Below are positions 17,070 to 25,768 of a stretch of DNA of 64,000 nt, piece after piece. Positions within the stretch are counted from its first letter, which is position 1. Each line of letters begins with the position of its first letter. This stretch comes from Paraburkholderia acidisoli (GTDB lineage Bacteria; Pseudomonadota; Gammaproteobacteria; Burkholderiales; Burkholderiaceae). Under the pieces are notes generated by a model, which had not been told where the DNA came from, searched no databases, and worked only from the letters and a program-made list of their open reading frames with translations. Location: contig NZ_CP046914.1 of assembly GCF_009789675.1 (NCBI RefSeq), positions 806,001 to 870,000 on the forward strand, in the 5' to 3' direction. The position numbers and the translations under genes were made by a program.

Positions 17070-17593
17070 CGGCCACGCTCGTTGCGCTGGCCACGATTTT
17101 CAGCCAGCTTTCACTGCTCGCGTTCGGCGGCGGCAACACGATCCTGCCGGAGATGCAGCGTCAGGTGGTCGAGGTGCATCACTGGATGCCCGCGAGCGAG
17201 TTCAGCGCGCTGTTCGCGCTCGCGCAGGCCGCGCCCGGCCCGAACATGATGATCGTCACGCTCGTGGGTTGGCACGTGGCCGGCTGGGCGGGCATGCTCG
17301 TGACGTCGATCGCCAAGTTCGGGCCGTCCTCGCTCGTGACGATTGCCGCGTTGCACGCGTGGGATCGCTTCAAGGACCGGCCGTGGCGGCGCGTTGCGCA
17401 AAAAGGGCTCGTGCCGGTAACAGCCGGACTCGTGCCCGCGAGCGCGGTGCTGATCGCGCGCGCCTCCGACCCTTCCTGGATCGCGTGGGCAATTACCGGT
17501 GTTTGCGCGGCACTCGCGTTTCGTACGAAGATTCACCCGCTGTGGCTGCTGGGAGCGGGGAGCTTGATCGGGTTGACGGGGTTTGGGCAGTGA
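17066..17593 (+). CDS. chrA: Chromate transporter, C-terminal half type
   Basis: The partner half of the split CHR transporter. SLLAFGGGNTILPEMQRQVVE and FALAQAAPGPNMMIVTLVGW are the CHR motifs, with about five membrane helices in 175 residues. GGGAGG lies eight bases before the ATG at 17066, and the start overlaps the stop of the first half, so the two are made together. In CHR pairs the halves insert with opposite membrane topology. A strong bidirectional terminator follows. Confidence 0.92.
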   Translation: MTATLVALATIFSQLSLLAFGGGNTILPEMQRQVVEVHHWMPASEFSALFALAQAAPGPNMMIVTLVGWHVAGWAGMLVTSIAKFGPSSLVTIAALHAWDRFKDRPWRRVAQKGLVPVTAGLVPASAVLIARASDPSWIAWAITGVCAALAFRTKIHPLWLLGAGSLIGLTGFGQ

Positions 17594-17625
17594 GTCGTTG
17601 CCGACCCCGGTATTTCTGGCGACAA

Positions 17626-17651
17626 AAAAAGCCGGCTTCCGCCGGCTTTTT
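17626..17651. terminator. Bidirectional rho-independent terminator (chrA / amn)
   Basis: An 11-bp perfect stem, AAAAAGCCGGC and GCCGGCTTTTT, encloses a TTCC loop. It serves both chrA on the plus strand and amn on the minus strand. Confidence 0.92.
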
Positions 17652-17666
17652 CCTCCCCCTAAAACC

Positions 17667-19190
17667 TCACTGAAATGCCACCTCGGCAAAGCTGCGCAGC
17701 TTGCGACTATGCAGCTTGTGCAAGCCATTCGTGCGCAAAATCTCCATCGCTTTCACGCCGATCTGCAAATGCTGGTCGACCTGCGCGCGATAGAACGAAT
17801 CGGCCATGCCGGGCAGCTTCAGCTCGCCATGCAACGGCTTGTCCGAAACGCATAGCAAAGTGCCGTACGGCACGCGAAAACGGAACCCGTTCGCGGCGAT
17901 CGTCGCGCTTTCCATGTCGAGCGCGACCGCGCGGCTTTGCGACAGCCGCTGCACCGGCTCGCGATGATCGCGCAGTTCCCAGTTGCGGTTATCCACGCTC
18001 GCCACCGTGCCCGTGCGCATCACGCGCTTGAGTTCCGCGCCGTCCAGTTTCGTGACCTCGGCCACCGCGCGCTCGAGCGCGAGCTGCACTTCGGCGAGTG
18101 CCGGAATGGGCACCCACAACGGCAAGTCGGCGTCGAGCACGTGATCCTCGCGCACATAGCCGTGCGCGAGCACGTAGTCGCCGAGACGCTGCGTGTTGCG
18201 CAGGCCCGCGCAATGGCCGAGCATGATCCACGCATGCGGACGCAGCACCGCGATGTGATCGGTGATCGTCTTCGCGTTCGACGGTCCCACGCCGATGTTG
18301 ACCATCGTGATGCCGCTGCCGTCCGCGCGCTTGAGGTGATAGGCCGGCATTTGCGGCAGCCGCGCGGGCACCGTGCCTTCGTCGCTTTGCTCGCCGAGAT
18401 TCGCGTTGTACGTGACCACGTCGCCGGGTTCGACGAACGAGGTGTATTCGCTGCGGTAATTGCGCAAGTCGGCGTCGTCGGTATGCGCCATCATCGCGCG
18501 GCCGAGCTTCACGAATTCGTCGATATAAAACTGGTAGTTCGTGTACAGCACGTAGTTCTGCACGTGCGTGGGCGAGGTTGCCGTGTAGTGCTTGAGCCGA
18601 TGCAGCGAGAAGTCCACGCGCGCCGCGGTGAAGAGCGCGAGCGGATACGGCTCGCCCGGCGCGGGCTCGAACGTGCCGTTGACGATGCGGTCGTCGAGTT
18701 GCGCGAGATCGGGCACGTCGAACACGTCGCGCATCAGAAAGAGCCGCTCGCGGTCGAGATCGCCTTCGAGGTGAATGCCTTCCGCAAACGCGAAATGCAC
18801 GGGAATCGGTTGATCCGACACGCCCACTTCGATCGCCACATGATGGTTCTTCGCGAGCAGACGCAGTTGCTCGCGATAGTAATTGCCGAACAGATCCGGC
18901 CGCGTGACCGTGGTTTCGAACACACCGGGACCCGCCACGAAACCGTACGAGCGGCGCGAGTCGATATGCGTATTGACATCGGTGCGAATGCGCACGAACG
19001 GATAGCAGGCGCGCACGCGACGGTCGAACGACTCGCCACGGCGGTAACGCGCGAACGCGTCGCGCAGGAACGAGGTGTTCGCGTCGTAAATGGCGGCGAG
19101 GCGCGCCACGGCGTCGGCGGCGTCTTCGTAAGCTTCCACCGGGAAATCGTGTGCCGGGGTCAGGAGGGGCCGCGGGTGGGTATCGTTCAT
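17667..19190 (-). CDS. amn: AMP nucleosidase
   Basis: Hydrolyses AMP to adenine and ribose 5-phosphate, a control point for adenylate pools. The N-terminal domain (about residues 1-200) is specific to Amn, and the C-terminal half is a nucleoside-phosphorylase fold with MVNIGVGPSNAKTITDHIAVL and HAWIMLGHCAGLRNTQRLGDYV. ATG at 19190 follows GAGGCGAACAAG and gives 507 residues, slightly longer than the 484 of E. coli. It is convergent with the chrA pair. Both Amn and the LOG protein at 14656 release ribose 5-phosphate from nucleotides. Confidence 0.95.
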   Translation of the reverse strand: MNDTHPRPLLTPAHDFPVEAYEDAADAVARLAAIYDANTSFLRDAFARYRRGESFDRRVRACYPFVRIRTDVNTHIDSRRSYGFVAGPGVFETTVTRPDLFGNYYREQLRLLAKNHHVAIEVGVSDQPIPVHFAFAEGIHLEGDLDRERLFLMRDVFDVPDLAQLDDRIVNGTFEPAPGEPYPLALFTAARVDFSLHRLKHYTATSPTHVQNYVLYTNYQFYIDEFVKLGRAMMAHTDDADLRNYRSEYTSFVEPGDVVTYNANLGEQSDEGTVPARLPQMPAYHLKRADGSGITMVNIGVGPSNAKTITDHIAVLRPHAWIMLGHCAGLRNTQRLGDYVLAHGYVREDHVLDADLPLWVPIPALAEVQLALERAVAEVTKLDGAELKRVMRTGTVASVDNRNWELRDHREPVQRLSQSRAVALDMESATIAANGFRFRVPYGTLLCVSDKPLHGELKLPGMADSFYRAQVDQHLQIGVKAMEILRTNGLHKLHSRKLRSFAEVAFQ

Positions 19191-19380
19191 CTTGTTCGCC
19201 TCTCTGTGTGGTGAATCCACCTTACCATGCCGATACGCCATTCTGACGACTGCCTCGTCGCACATGGGGCTTTGCGCACGCGCCTTTCCGGCGCCTCGCG
19301 CGCGCCTTGCAAAAAGCCGCCGATCGCCCTTGCGGCGCGGGCCTGAGCGCCTTGTCGAGATGGGGAGAAGCGGCGGGATT

Positions 19381-19389
19381 TGCTAGAAT
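19381..19389 (+). promoter_or_regulatory. Extended -10 element before the DUF2782 gene
   Basis: TGCTAGAAT combines the extended -10 TG with a TAGAAT hexamer, 104 bases before the DUF2782 start codon. It lies in the 302-base gap between divergent amn and the DUF2782 gene. A TTGTCG upstream is too far (26 bases) to be its -35. Confidence 0.5.
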
Positions 19390-19492
19390 TGGCGAATCCC
19401 GGTTTTGCGTGGGACCGAAGTTGGCGCCAGCGGCGCCATGGGACCAGAACCGGCGCTCGAGCGCCAACGCTGGTCGACACTGGAGAATCACA

Positions 19493-19918
19493 ATGAAGTC
19501 GCACCTTCTTGCCGCCGTCGCGGCGACGCTCGCGTTCAGCGGAGTCGCCATGGCCGCGCCCGCCGACGACGCGAAAACCGCCGTCGAGGCGCAGTCGGCT
19601 CAGTCCGCTCCGGCGGCCCAGTCCGAAAACGAGCGGGCCGGCCTGCCCGACCTGGCTGCCATCAACAATCAGCCGTCCGCGCGGGTCACCTCGAAGGTCA
19701 ACATCAACGACGTGCCGCGTCTGCCGAGCTACCACGAGGTCAGCCCGAACGGCACCGAAATCACCGAATACCGCGACAAGGGCAAGCCCGTCGAGATCAA
19801 CGTGCACTCGAACTTCGGCACGCGCTACACGATGAGCGCCAACCCCGACACGTCGCCGCAAGTGCGCCAGAACGGCCAGGCCAGCACGCGCCTGCCGTCG
19901 GTCAACCTGCACTACTGA
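19493..19918 (+). CDS. DUF2782-type periplasmic protein
   Basis: Function unknown. The protein has a Sec signal peptide, MKSHLLAAVAATLAFSGVAMA, with likely cleavage near residue 21, then an Ala/Gln-rich spacer. The conserved C-terminal region contains NGTEITEYRDKGKPVEINVH, which I recognise as the DUF2782 core. It is 141 residues long and should be periplasmic. GGAGA lies eight bases before the ATG. In pseudomonads a DUF2782 gene also sits beside thrB and near polA, as here, which supports the family call. Its role is not inferred from the sequence. Confidence 0.8.
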   Translation: MKSHLLAAVAATLAFSGVAMAAPADDAKTAVEAQSAQSAPAAQSENERAGLPDLAAINNQPSARVTSKVNINDVPRLPSYHEVSPNGTEITEYRDKGKPVEINVHSNFGTRYTMSANPDTSPQVRQNGQASTRLPSVNLHY

Positions 19919-20206
19919 TCCCGCCGTCCGCGCGGCGCCCGAAACGGGCGCGCGCGGTCTCGCCTTGCGCGCCGCCCCGCGATCCGGGCCGCCGCCATCG
20001 CACCGGCACGCTTCGCGCTCCGCTTGCCGAACGCGCCACACACGAGGCAAGGTAAGACGGCACAACGCAACGCCAGGCAACATCAGGCAACAACAAGGCG
20101 AGCGCGAAGCCAACCCGCAGTCCCCCGAATCCGGCCGCGCCCGCGTATCCCGAGCCGCACCTCGCAGCGCCCGCCAACCGTCTATTCCAATCGATCCACC
20201 TTCTGC

Positions 20207-21214
20207 ATGGCCGTCTTCACCGCTGTCACCGACACTGAACTTGCCCACTGGCTGCGCGATTACGATCTCGGCGATGTCGTCGAGCTTCGCGGCATCCAGT
20301 CCGGCATTGAAAACAGCAACTTTTTCCTGACGACGACGCGCGGCGAATACGTGCTCACGATCTTCGAAAAGCTCACGGCCGAACAACTGCCGTTCTATCT
20401 GGATCTGATGCGCCATCTCGCCTCGCATCGCGTACCGGTGCCCGACCCCATGCCGCGCAACGACGGCGCGCTGTTCGGCCTGCTGCATGGCAAGCCCGCT
20501 GCCATCGTCTCGAAGCTCGAAGGCAAGCCCGAACTCGCGCCGCAGGTCGAACATTGCACCGAAGTCGGCCAGATGCTGGCGCGCATGCACCTCGCGGGCC
20601 GCGATTTCACGCGCGACCAACCCAACCTGCGCAGCCTCGCGTGGTGGGAAGAAACGGTGCCGACCGTGCTGCCGTTCCTCGACGACGCCCAACGCACGCT
20701 GCTCGCAAGCGAACTCGACCATCAACGCGCGTTCTTCGCCTCGGACGATTACGCCGCGCTGCCGGGCGGCCCGTGCCACTGCGACCTGTTCCGCGACAAC
20801 GCGATGTTCGCGCACGCGAATCCGGCGCCGGGCCACGAAGTGCGCCTGGGCGGTTTTTTTGACTTTTATTTTGCCGGCTGCGACAAGTGGCTGTTCGACG
20901 TGGCGGTCACGGTCAACGACTGGTGCGTGGACCTCGCCACGGGCGCGCTCGACGCGCCGCGCGCCGAGGCGCTGCTGCGCGCCTATCAGACCGTGCGGCC
21001 GTTCACGCCCGAGGAAACGCGCCACTGGGCCGACATGCTGCGCGCGGGCGCCTACCGCTTCTGGGTCTCGCGCCTGTATGATTTTTACCTGCCGCGTTCG
21101 GCCGAACTGCTGAAGCCGCACGATCCCGGCCATTTCGAACGCATTCTGCGCGAGCGCGTCGCCGGTAGCGCCGCAGACACTCTCCACGCCACGCCCCATC
21201 GCCCATGCAATTGA
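20207..21214 (+). CDS. thrB: Homoserine kinase (aminoglycoside-phosphotransferase fold)
   Basis: Phosphorylates L-homoserine in threonine synthesis. This is the type found in Pseudomonas and Burkholderia, with a kinase-like APH fold unrelated to the GHMP-type E. coli ThrB. It starts [20 protein letters not shown] and has the catalytic-loop motif [14 protein letters not shown] (HxDxxxxN) and the metal-binding [20 protein letters not shown] at 20207 has no clear Shine-Dalgarno; the match to family N-termini decided it. The last 10 bases overlap the next gene. The 288-base gap upstream shows no promoter that could be called with confidence. Confidence 0.95.
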   Translation: MAVFTAVTDTELAHWLRDYDLGDVVELRGIQSGIENSNFFLTTTRGEYVLTIFEKLTAEQLPFYLDLMRHLASHRVPVPDPMPRNDGALFGLLHGKPAAIVSKLEGKPELAPQVEHCTEVGQMLARMHLAGRDFTRDQPNLRSLAWWEETVPTVLPFLDDAQRTLLASELDHQRAFFASDDYAALPGGPCHCDLFRDNAMFAHANPAPGHEVRLGGFFDFYFAGCDKWLFDVAVTVNDWCVDLATGALDAPRAEALLRAYQTVRPFTPEETRHWADMLRAGAYRFWVSRLYDFYLPRSAELLKPHDPGHFERILRERVAGSAADTLHATPHRPCN

Positions 21215-22008
21215 TCGAAGTCCCCGCGAAAACGGGTTACGTCTGGTTTCGCCAGGGTATCTGGCTGTTCCGCCGCAATCCGCTCGCGTTTCTCACGCTG
21301 TTCTTCGCCTATCTGCTCGCGATGACGCTCATTTCGAGCATTCCCGTGATCGGCGGCGTGCTGCCCTTGCTGTTCGTGCCGGGCGTGGCGGTCGGTTTCA
21401 TGGCGGCATGCCGCGACACCATCGCGGGCAAGCCGGTGTTCCCGACCATCCTTGTCGACGGCTTCCGCTCGTACGGAGGCACCGTGACGAAGCATTTGTT
21501 TACGCTGGGTGGGATTTACATTGTGGCGATGACGCTGGTGCTCGCGTCCTCCGCCCTGGTGGACGGCGGTTCGCTGCTGCGTCTGATGACGATAGGCGGC
21601 ACGCTCGACGTGGAAGCGCTGGAAAACAGCAATATTCCGCTCGCGGTGCTCGCTTCGCTGCTGTGCTACGTACCCGTTTCGATGCTGTTCTGGTTCGCGC
21701 CGGTGCTCACGGCGTGGCACGAAGTGCCGCCGGCGAAGGCGCTGTTCTTCAGCATCGTGAGTTGCTGGCGCAATAAGGGCGCGTTCACGGTGTACGGCGC
21801 GCTGTGGTTCGCGGTGTCCACGGGCGTGTCGATCGGCCTTTCGGCGGTGCTACATGCGGTGGGCGCGGGCGACTTCGGCATCGCCATTCTGATGCCGGCG
21901 CTCATCGTCGTGACGACGATGCTCTACTGCTCGTTCTACGCCACGTACCGCGGCTGCTACGGCGTGCAGGAGAAGCAGGCCGATGAGATGCCGGGTTCGG
22001 GCCGCTAA
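21205..22008 (+). CDS. BPSS1780-family integral membrane protein
   Basis: Function unknown. A 267-residue polytopic protein with about six hydrophobic segments, including [91 protein letters not shown] and [20 protein letters not shown]. There is no signal peptide and no catalytic motif. The start overlaps the last 10 bases of thrB, so translation is probably coupled. The overlap suggests shared expression with homoserine kinase, but a transport role in amino-acid metabolism would be a guess. Confidence 0.8.
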   Translation: MQLIEVPAKTGYVWFRQGIWLFRRNPLAFLTLFFAYLLAMTLISSIPVIGGVLPLLFVPGVAVGFMAACRDTIAGKPVFPTILVDGFRSYGGTVTKHLFTLGGIYIVAMTLVLASSALVDGGSLLRLMTIGGTLDVEALENSNIPLAVLASLLCYVPVSMLFWFAPVLTAWHEVPPAKALFFSIVSCWRNKGAFTVYGALWFAVSTGVSIGLSAVLHAVGAGDFGIAILMPALIVVTTMLYCSFYATYRGCYGVQEKQADEMPGSGR

Positions 22009-22187
22009 TTCGGGCCACTGATTCAGGCCACGGAGCCGGCTCGGCCGCTGCGTCGATCATTCGAGCCGATCAACCTTCAGGCCGCAATGGCCCGCAACGC
22101 GCGCCGGGCTGACGCCCGATTTCACAACACTCATGGACGGCGCCTTGCGCGCCGCCCCGCTCGCGCCGTATCAGGCGCGCAGACGGC

Positions 22188-22367
22188 TTAGCCGTAGTGA
22201 TTCATCCACGACGGATGACGCGTCGACTTTTCGCGGTCGAGCTTGCGCATGCGGAATTCGAGGTCGTAGATGTCGGCCGATTCGGCCAGATACGCTTCTT
22301 CGCGCTGTTGACGGCGCGTTTCAGCGGTTTCGGACAGGAACAGGAAAAGGCGGCTGAGCAGATACAT
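22188..22367 (-). CDS. Small DUF3563-family protein
   Basis: A 59-residue protein of unknown function, starting MYLLSRLFLFLSETAETRRQ and continuing with an acidic, helical stretch EEAYLAESADIYDLEFRMRKLDREK. The hydrophobic N-terminus followed by a charged helix matches my memory of the DUF3563 family, common in Burkholderia. ATG at 22367 is preferred to an upstream GTG at 22391; GAGGGA lies 10 bases ahead. It has an excellent sigma-70 promoter of its own. Confidence 0.78.
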   Translation of the reverse strand: MYLLSRLFLFLSETAETRRQQREEAYLAESADIYDLEFRMRKLDREKSTRHPSWMNHYG

Positions 22368-22414
22368 GATGAGGTCCCTCTGTGCAGGCACACGCCTGCT
22401 TAACGAATGACCTC

Positions 22415-22443
22415 ATTATAGGGTAATCCCTAGTTAGGGTAAA
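22415..22443 (-). promoter_or_regulatory. Sigma-70 promoter with TAGGG repeats for the DUF3563 gene
   Basis: On the minus strand TTTACC (-35) and a perfect TATAAT (-10) are separated by exactly 17 bases, giving a leader of about 40 bases before the ATG. The spacer holds a palindrome, CCCTAACTAGGG, and further ACCCTA copies overlap the -35 and -10 regions. A protein bound here would block the promoter, so this looks like a repressor operator. Confidence 0.75.
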
Positions 22444-22478
22444 CACCTAAACTGCGTTTGGCGCCGCTAGCCGTGCCT

Positions 22479-23624
22479 TTAGCGCAACACCTGCGTCAAT
22501 TCGTCATCGGAATCGACATCGGCGGACGAACGGCGATGCTGGGCAAAAAAGTCCCAGATCAGCGCGCTGGCATCCGGCCCCGTGGCGGAGTGGAACGGCA
22601 CGGCGTCGTCGCCGCCGCTCCATGCGTGATCGAGCCCCGCCACCCGGCACAGCCGCACGACGCTCGTGCCGTCGCGATCGTAGTCCTGCTCGCGATAGCC
22701 TTCGCGGAAAATCTCGTGCGATACGACGCCGGGGCGCACGCCGCGCGCATCGGCGAGACCGTTGAGGCGCAGGAGTTGCAGCGCAAGTTGTTCGGCGTTG
22801 ATGGGCGCGACGACGGCATCCGCGTCGCCGTGAATGACGATGCCCGGCATGCCCGGATACTCGCGCTCGCCGAGTTCTTCGTCGACGAGTGAAACGGGGT
22901 CACGATGCGCGCCGCGCCGCATCACGTCGAGCGCCGAAACACCCGAGCGCGCTTCGCCGAACGCCGGCCCCGAATGCAGCGCGACCGCCGCGAAATGGCC
23001 CGGCGCACGCACGGCCAGCAACATGGCCAGCCCCGCGCCCGCCGACAAACCGGCGAGATACACGCGCGAGCGGTCGAAGCCATGCTCCTCCACGAGCGCA
23101 TCCACGAGCGACACGATCGATTCCGCCTCGCCGCCGCCCGCCGCGTCGCGTGCGTCGTACCAATGCCAGCATTGGTGCGGGTGGGCGCGCTCGCTCTGCT
23201 CCGGGTAGACCACGGCAAACCCGTAGCGGTCGGCGAGCAGGTTCATGCGCGTGCCTTCGGCGAACGAATCCATCGACTGCTTGCAGCCGTGCAGCATCAC
23301 CACGAGCGGCATGGGCTTGCGAGCGCCGCCCTTCGGCAGATACAGGCCGTAAGGCAGCGCGCGCGACGGCGTGAGATGTTCCGCACGCGACCAGGTGCCC
23401 GAGGCCCACGCGGCGCCGCGCGGACCGACGCGCGATTCGCGCGCGCGGCCAGCCGGCGCGCCGTGTTCCGCCTCGCGGGCAACGTCTTGCGCGGCGTGCC
23501 AGATTGCCTGCGGGCGCGGCGCATGCAAGCCGGCACTCGCGAGCGCCTCGTGCGCGGCGCGGTTCTGGATGGCGAGCAGACGTCGCATGCCACCCGCCCA
23601 TAGCTTCGTCAGATCTTTCGTCAT
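22479..23624 (-). CDS. PHB-depolymerase-family esterase
   Basis: An alpha/beta-hydrolase esterase of the PHB depolymerase/feruloyl-esterase-like family. The lipase box is GLSAGAGLAM (G-x-S-x-G), preceded by RVYLAGLSAG. The family opening PLVVMLHGCKQSMDSFAEGTR provides the oxyanion region. The Asp and His candidates are in VIHGDADAVVAP and GLDHAWSGGD. The N-terminal 90 residues are a helical, low-complexity region with no signal peptide, so the enzyme may be cytosolic. ATG at 23624 follows GAGG by six bases; the frame is open for 21 codons more. At 381 residues it fits the family. No PHB synthesis genes are adjacent, so the substrate is open. Confidence 0.88.
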   Translation of the reverse strand: MTKDLTKLWAGGMRRLLAIQNRAAHEALASAGLHAPRPQAIWHAAQDVAREAEHGAPAGRARESRVGPRGAAWASGTWSRAEHLTPSRALPYGLYLPKGGARKPMPLVVMLHGCKQSMDSFAEGTRMNLLADRYGFAVVYPEQSERAHPHQCWHWYDARDAAGGGEAESIVSLVDALVEEHGFDRSRVYLAGLSAGAGLAMLLAVRAPGHFAAVALHSGPAFGEARSGVSALDVMRRGAHRDPVSLVDEELGEREYPGMPGIVIHGDADAVVAPINAEQLALQLLRLNGLADARGVRPGVVSHEIFREGYREQDYDRDGTSVVRLCRVAGLDHAWSGGDDAVPFHSATGPDASALIWDFFAQHRRSSADVDSDDELTQVLR

Positions 23625-23886
23625 CAGGGGCCTCGTGAAAGGGTCCGACACGATCACCGCGTACTGCGGCAATCGGTCTTTGTGCAACGCACAATAGCAT
23701 CAAACCACGACGTTTGCAGATCGGACGGATTCGAAATCGGCGCGCCTGCGTACGGTACGCCATGCTGTCAGGCGGGCGACGCGGCTATACTGCTTGCTCG
23801 TTTTCTCCTGCTTGTCCGCCGACGCGGCTCCTCGCGCGTTACTCTAAGAATCACCCTGTCCGGAAGCGCCGTTTTGGCGTTGCACC

Positions 23887-24585
23887 ATGCCAGATTTGCC
23901 TTTACACCTGTGGTACTCGATTACCAACCTCGGCGGCGCGGGCCTCACGCTGCCGCTCGCGCTGGCAATCGCGCTCTGGCTCGCGGCCGGTTATTCGTGG
24001 CGCATGGCGGCGAGCTGGGTCGTCGTGCTGGGTGTGGCAATCGGCCTCACGACGATCACGAAAATCGCGTTTCTCGGCTGGGGTGTGGGGATTCGCGAAC
24101 TCGATTTCACGGGTTTCAGCGGCCACGCGATGCTGTCCACAGCCGTGTATCCCGTGGCGTTCTTCCTGATGCTGCAAAGCGCGCCTTCGGCGTTGCGCGT
24201 GACGGGCATGCTGGCCGGGCTCGCCATGGGCGTCGCGGTGGCGTTTTCGCGTGTCGTGCTCGACGCGCACTCGCCTTCCGAAGCGGTTACCGGCTGCATT
24301 CTCGGCGCGCTCGCGGCGCTCGTGTTCGCACGCTACTGGTGGCAGGCGCGCGCGCAGCGTGTCTCGGCGGCCATCGTTACGCTGAGTCTCGTGGGCGTGG
24401 TGATCGCGTTGCATAACGTGCAGGTGCCCACGCACCGCTGGGTGACGAATCTCGCGCTGACCGTGTCGGGCCACGATCGTCCGTTCGTGCGCGCGAAGTG
24501 GAAGGCGAGCGGCCCGAAGCGCGCGCCGGAAGCGCCGATTTCGCAAACGCTCAACGATCTTTCTACGCCTTCGGATCGCACGTAA
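23887..24585 (+). CDS. PAP2-family membrane phosphatase
   Basis: A polytopic membrane phosphatase, probably acting on lipid phosphates. The PAP2 signature is present in part: the lysine-containing segment TKIAFLGWGVG, FTGFSGHAMLSTAVYP (SGH motif) and FSRVVLDAHSPSEAVTG (SRxxxxxHxxxD type, with E in place of the final D). About six hydrophobic helices occupy residues 15-185, with a soluble C-terminal tail. At 232 residues it is normal length. It resembles the LssY/PgpB-type set. The 262-base gap upstream holds a TATACT at 23785-23790 but no matching -35, so no promoter is called. Confidence 0.85.
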   Translation: MPDLPLHLWYSITNLGGAGLTLPLALAIALWLAAGYSWRMAASWVVVLGVAIGLTTITKIAFLGWGVGIRELDFTGFSGHAMLSTAVYPVAFFLMLQSAPSALRVTGMLAGLAMGVAVAFSRVVLDAHSPSEAVTGCILGALAALVFARYWWQARAQRVSAAIVTLSLVGVVIALHNVQVPTHRWVTNLALTVSGHDRPFVRAKWKASGPKRAPEAPISQTLNDLSTPSDRT

Positions 24586-24769
24586 GGCGGGCTGAGAGCG
24601 GGGTTTTAATTGAGAGCGATCGCGCCGGCGATAGCTCGAGCACGCTGCCGCCGCGGCTTTTCCGCTACGGCGCGTAGCCTTTTCGCTTCGCCCGCGCAGG
24701 GAAAATCTGGCAGTTAGTTGCGATAGTTGGGTTTGTTTCGCCTCGCTTGCCGCACCTAGTCGGCCACAC

Positions 24770-25717
24770 CTAGCCGGCAGCTCCCAACAACACACTCGAC
24801 GCCTTGAACACGGCAGTCGCCGGTTTGCCGATCACGAGCCCGAGCGCCTCGACGCTCGCCTCGGTCACGATCGCCGCCAGCACCGCCCCGCCCGGCAGCA
24901 CGATCGACACATCGGCGTTCACTGCGCCGCGCCGAAGCACCTCGACCGTGCCGCTCAGCCGGTTGCGCGCCGACAGCCGCGCCGCGTCGGCCGCGTCCGC
25001 CACCAGCACGATCGACGTCGCCTTCACGAGCGCCACCACCGGCGCGCCTTCGCCTAGTGCGAGCATCTCGACGCTCTCGTGCGTGACGGTCGCGACGATG
25101 GCCTCGCCGCCCGGCAGCGCCATCGACACTTCGTCGTTGACCGCGCCGCGCACGATGCCCGTCACCGTGCCGAACAGCTGATTGCGCGCACTCGTGCGCA
25201 TCGCGAAGCGGCCCAGCATCGCGAGATCGCGCTCGAAGCCGCTTTGGCCCGCGTTTTCGTCCGCGTTTTCGTCCGCGTTTTCGGCCGTAGTTCCCTCGGC
25301 ACGATCGCCGCCCGCCAGCAGCCGCGCCGCACGCTCGAGAAAACGCCCATGCTCGTGCTCGATCGTCCGGTACGTCTCGATCAGACGCAGCGCGCGCGGT
25401 GTGAGCGTCGTGCCGCCACCGCCCTTGCCGCCGGTCGCGCGCAGCACGAGCGCTTCGCCCGCCAGATTGTTCATCGCGTCGATGGCGTCCCACGCGCCCT
25501 TGTAGCTCATGCCGACGGCCTTGGCCGCGCCCGTAATCGAGCCGGTCGCACGAATCGCGTCGAGCAGGCCGATGCGCGCCGCGCCGCCCAGTTGCCGCGC
25601 GCCCGCCTGAAACCACACCGAACCCCCAACGCCCAGTTCGGCCGCGTCATGCGTCATGACGCGTAAGGCATCTTCAGCAGCATCGTCGGGAGAAGCAGGC
25701 GGATCGGCAGGATTCAT
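24770..25717 (-). CDS. modE: ModE-type molybdate-responsive regulator with two TOBE domains
   Basis: A transcription factor that senses molybdate. The N-terminal winged helix is recognisable in IGLLDAIRATGSITGAAKAVGMSYKGAWDAIDAMNN, about residues 50-85. Two Mop/TOBE domains follow, each starting SARNxLxGTV and containing GAVNxxVSxxLPGG, at about 185-245 and 250-312. The linker carries a repeated DENA motif. ATG at 25717 is the first ATG; a TTG lies three codons upstream. No mod transporter or molybdoenzyme genes are within the window. The 184-base gap downstream shows nothing recognisable. Confidence 0.93.
   Translation of the reverse strand: MNPADPPASPDDAAEDALRVMTHDAAELGVGGSVWFQAGARQLGGAARIGLLDAIRATGSITGAAKAVGMSYKGAWDAIDAMNNLAGEALVLRATGGKGGGGTTLTPRALRLIETYRTIEHEHGRFLERAARLLAGGDRAEGTTAENADENADENAGQSGFERDLAMLGRFAMRTSARNQLFGTVTGIVRGAVNDEVSMALPGGEAIVATVTHESVEMLALGEGAPVVALVKATSIVLVADAADAARLSARNRLSGTVEVLRRGAVNADVSIVLPGGAVLAAIVTEASVEALGLVIGKPATAVFKASSVLLGAAG
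25251..25286. repeat. 12-bp tandem repeat inside modE
   Basis: Three copies of a 12-base unit (GCGTTTTCGTCC, the last copy with one change) occur in tandem and encode repeated Asp-Glu-Asn-Ala in the linker of ModE. A 12-base unit keeps the reading frame, so copy number could vary without disrupting the gene. Confidence 0.85.
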
Positions 25718-25768
25718 CGAGATCAACGGTCGGAAAAAAGGAAGCAGTCGCGGCGATTATAAGAAGTG

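Noticed and set aside
16403..17593. A single 396-codon frame suggesting a longer second chrA
   Set aside because: The in-frame extension is a shadow of the first chrA gene. A strong GGGAGG before the ATG at 17066 and the CHR motif fix the shorter start.
22834..23697. Plus-strand open frames over the esterase gene
   Set aside because: They lie antisense to the PHB-depolymerase-type esterase, which has an intact lipase box and a good ribosome binding site.
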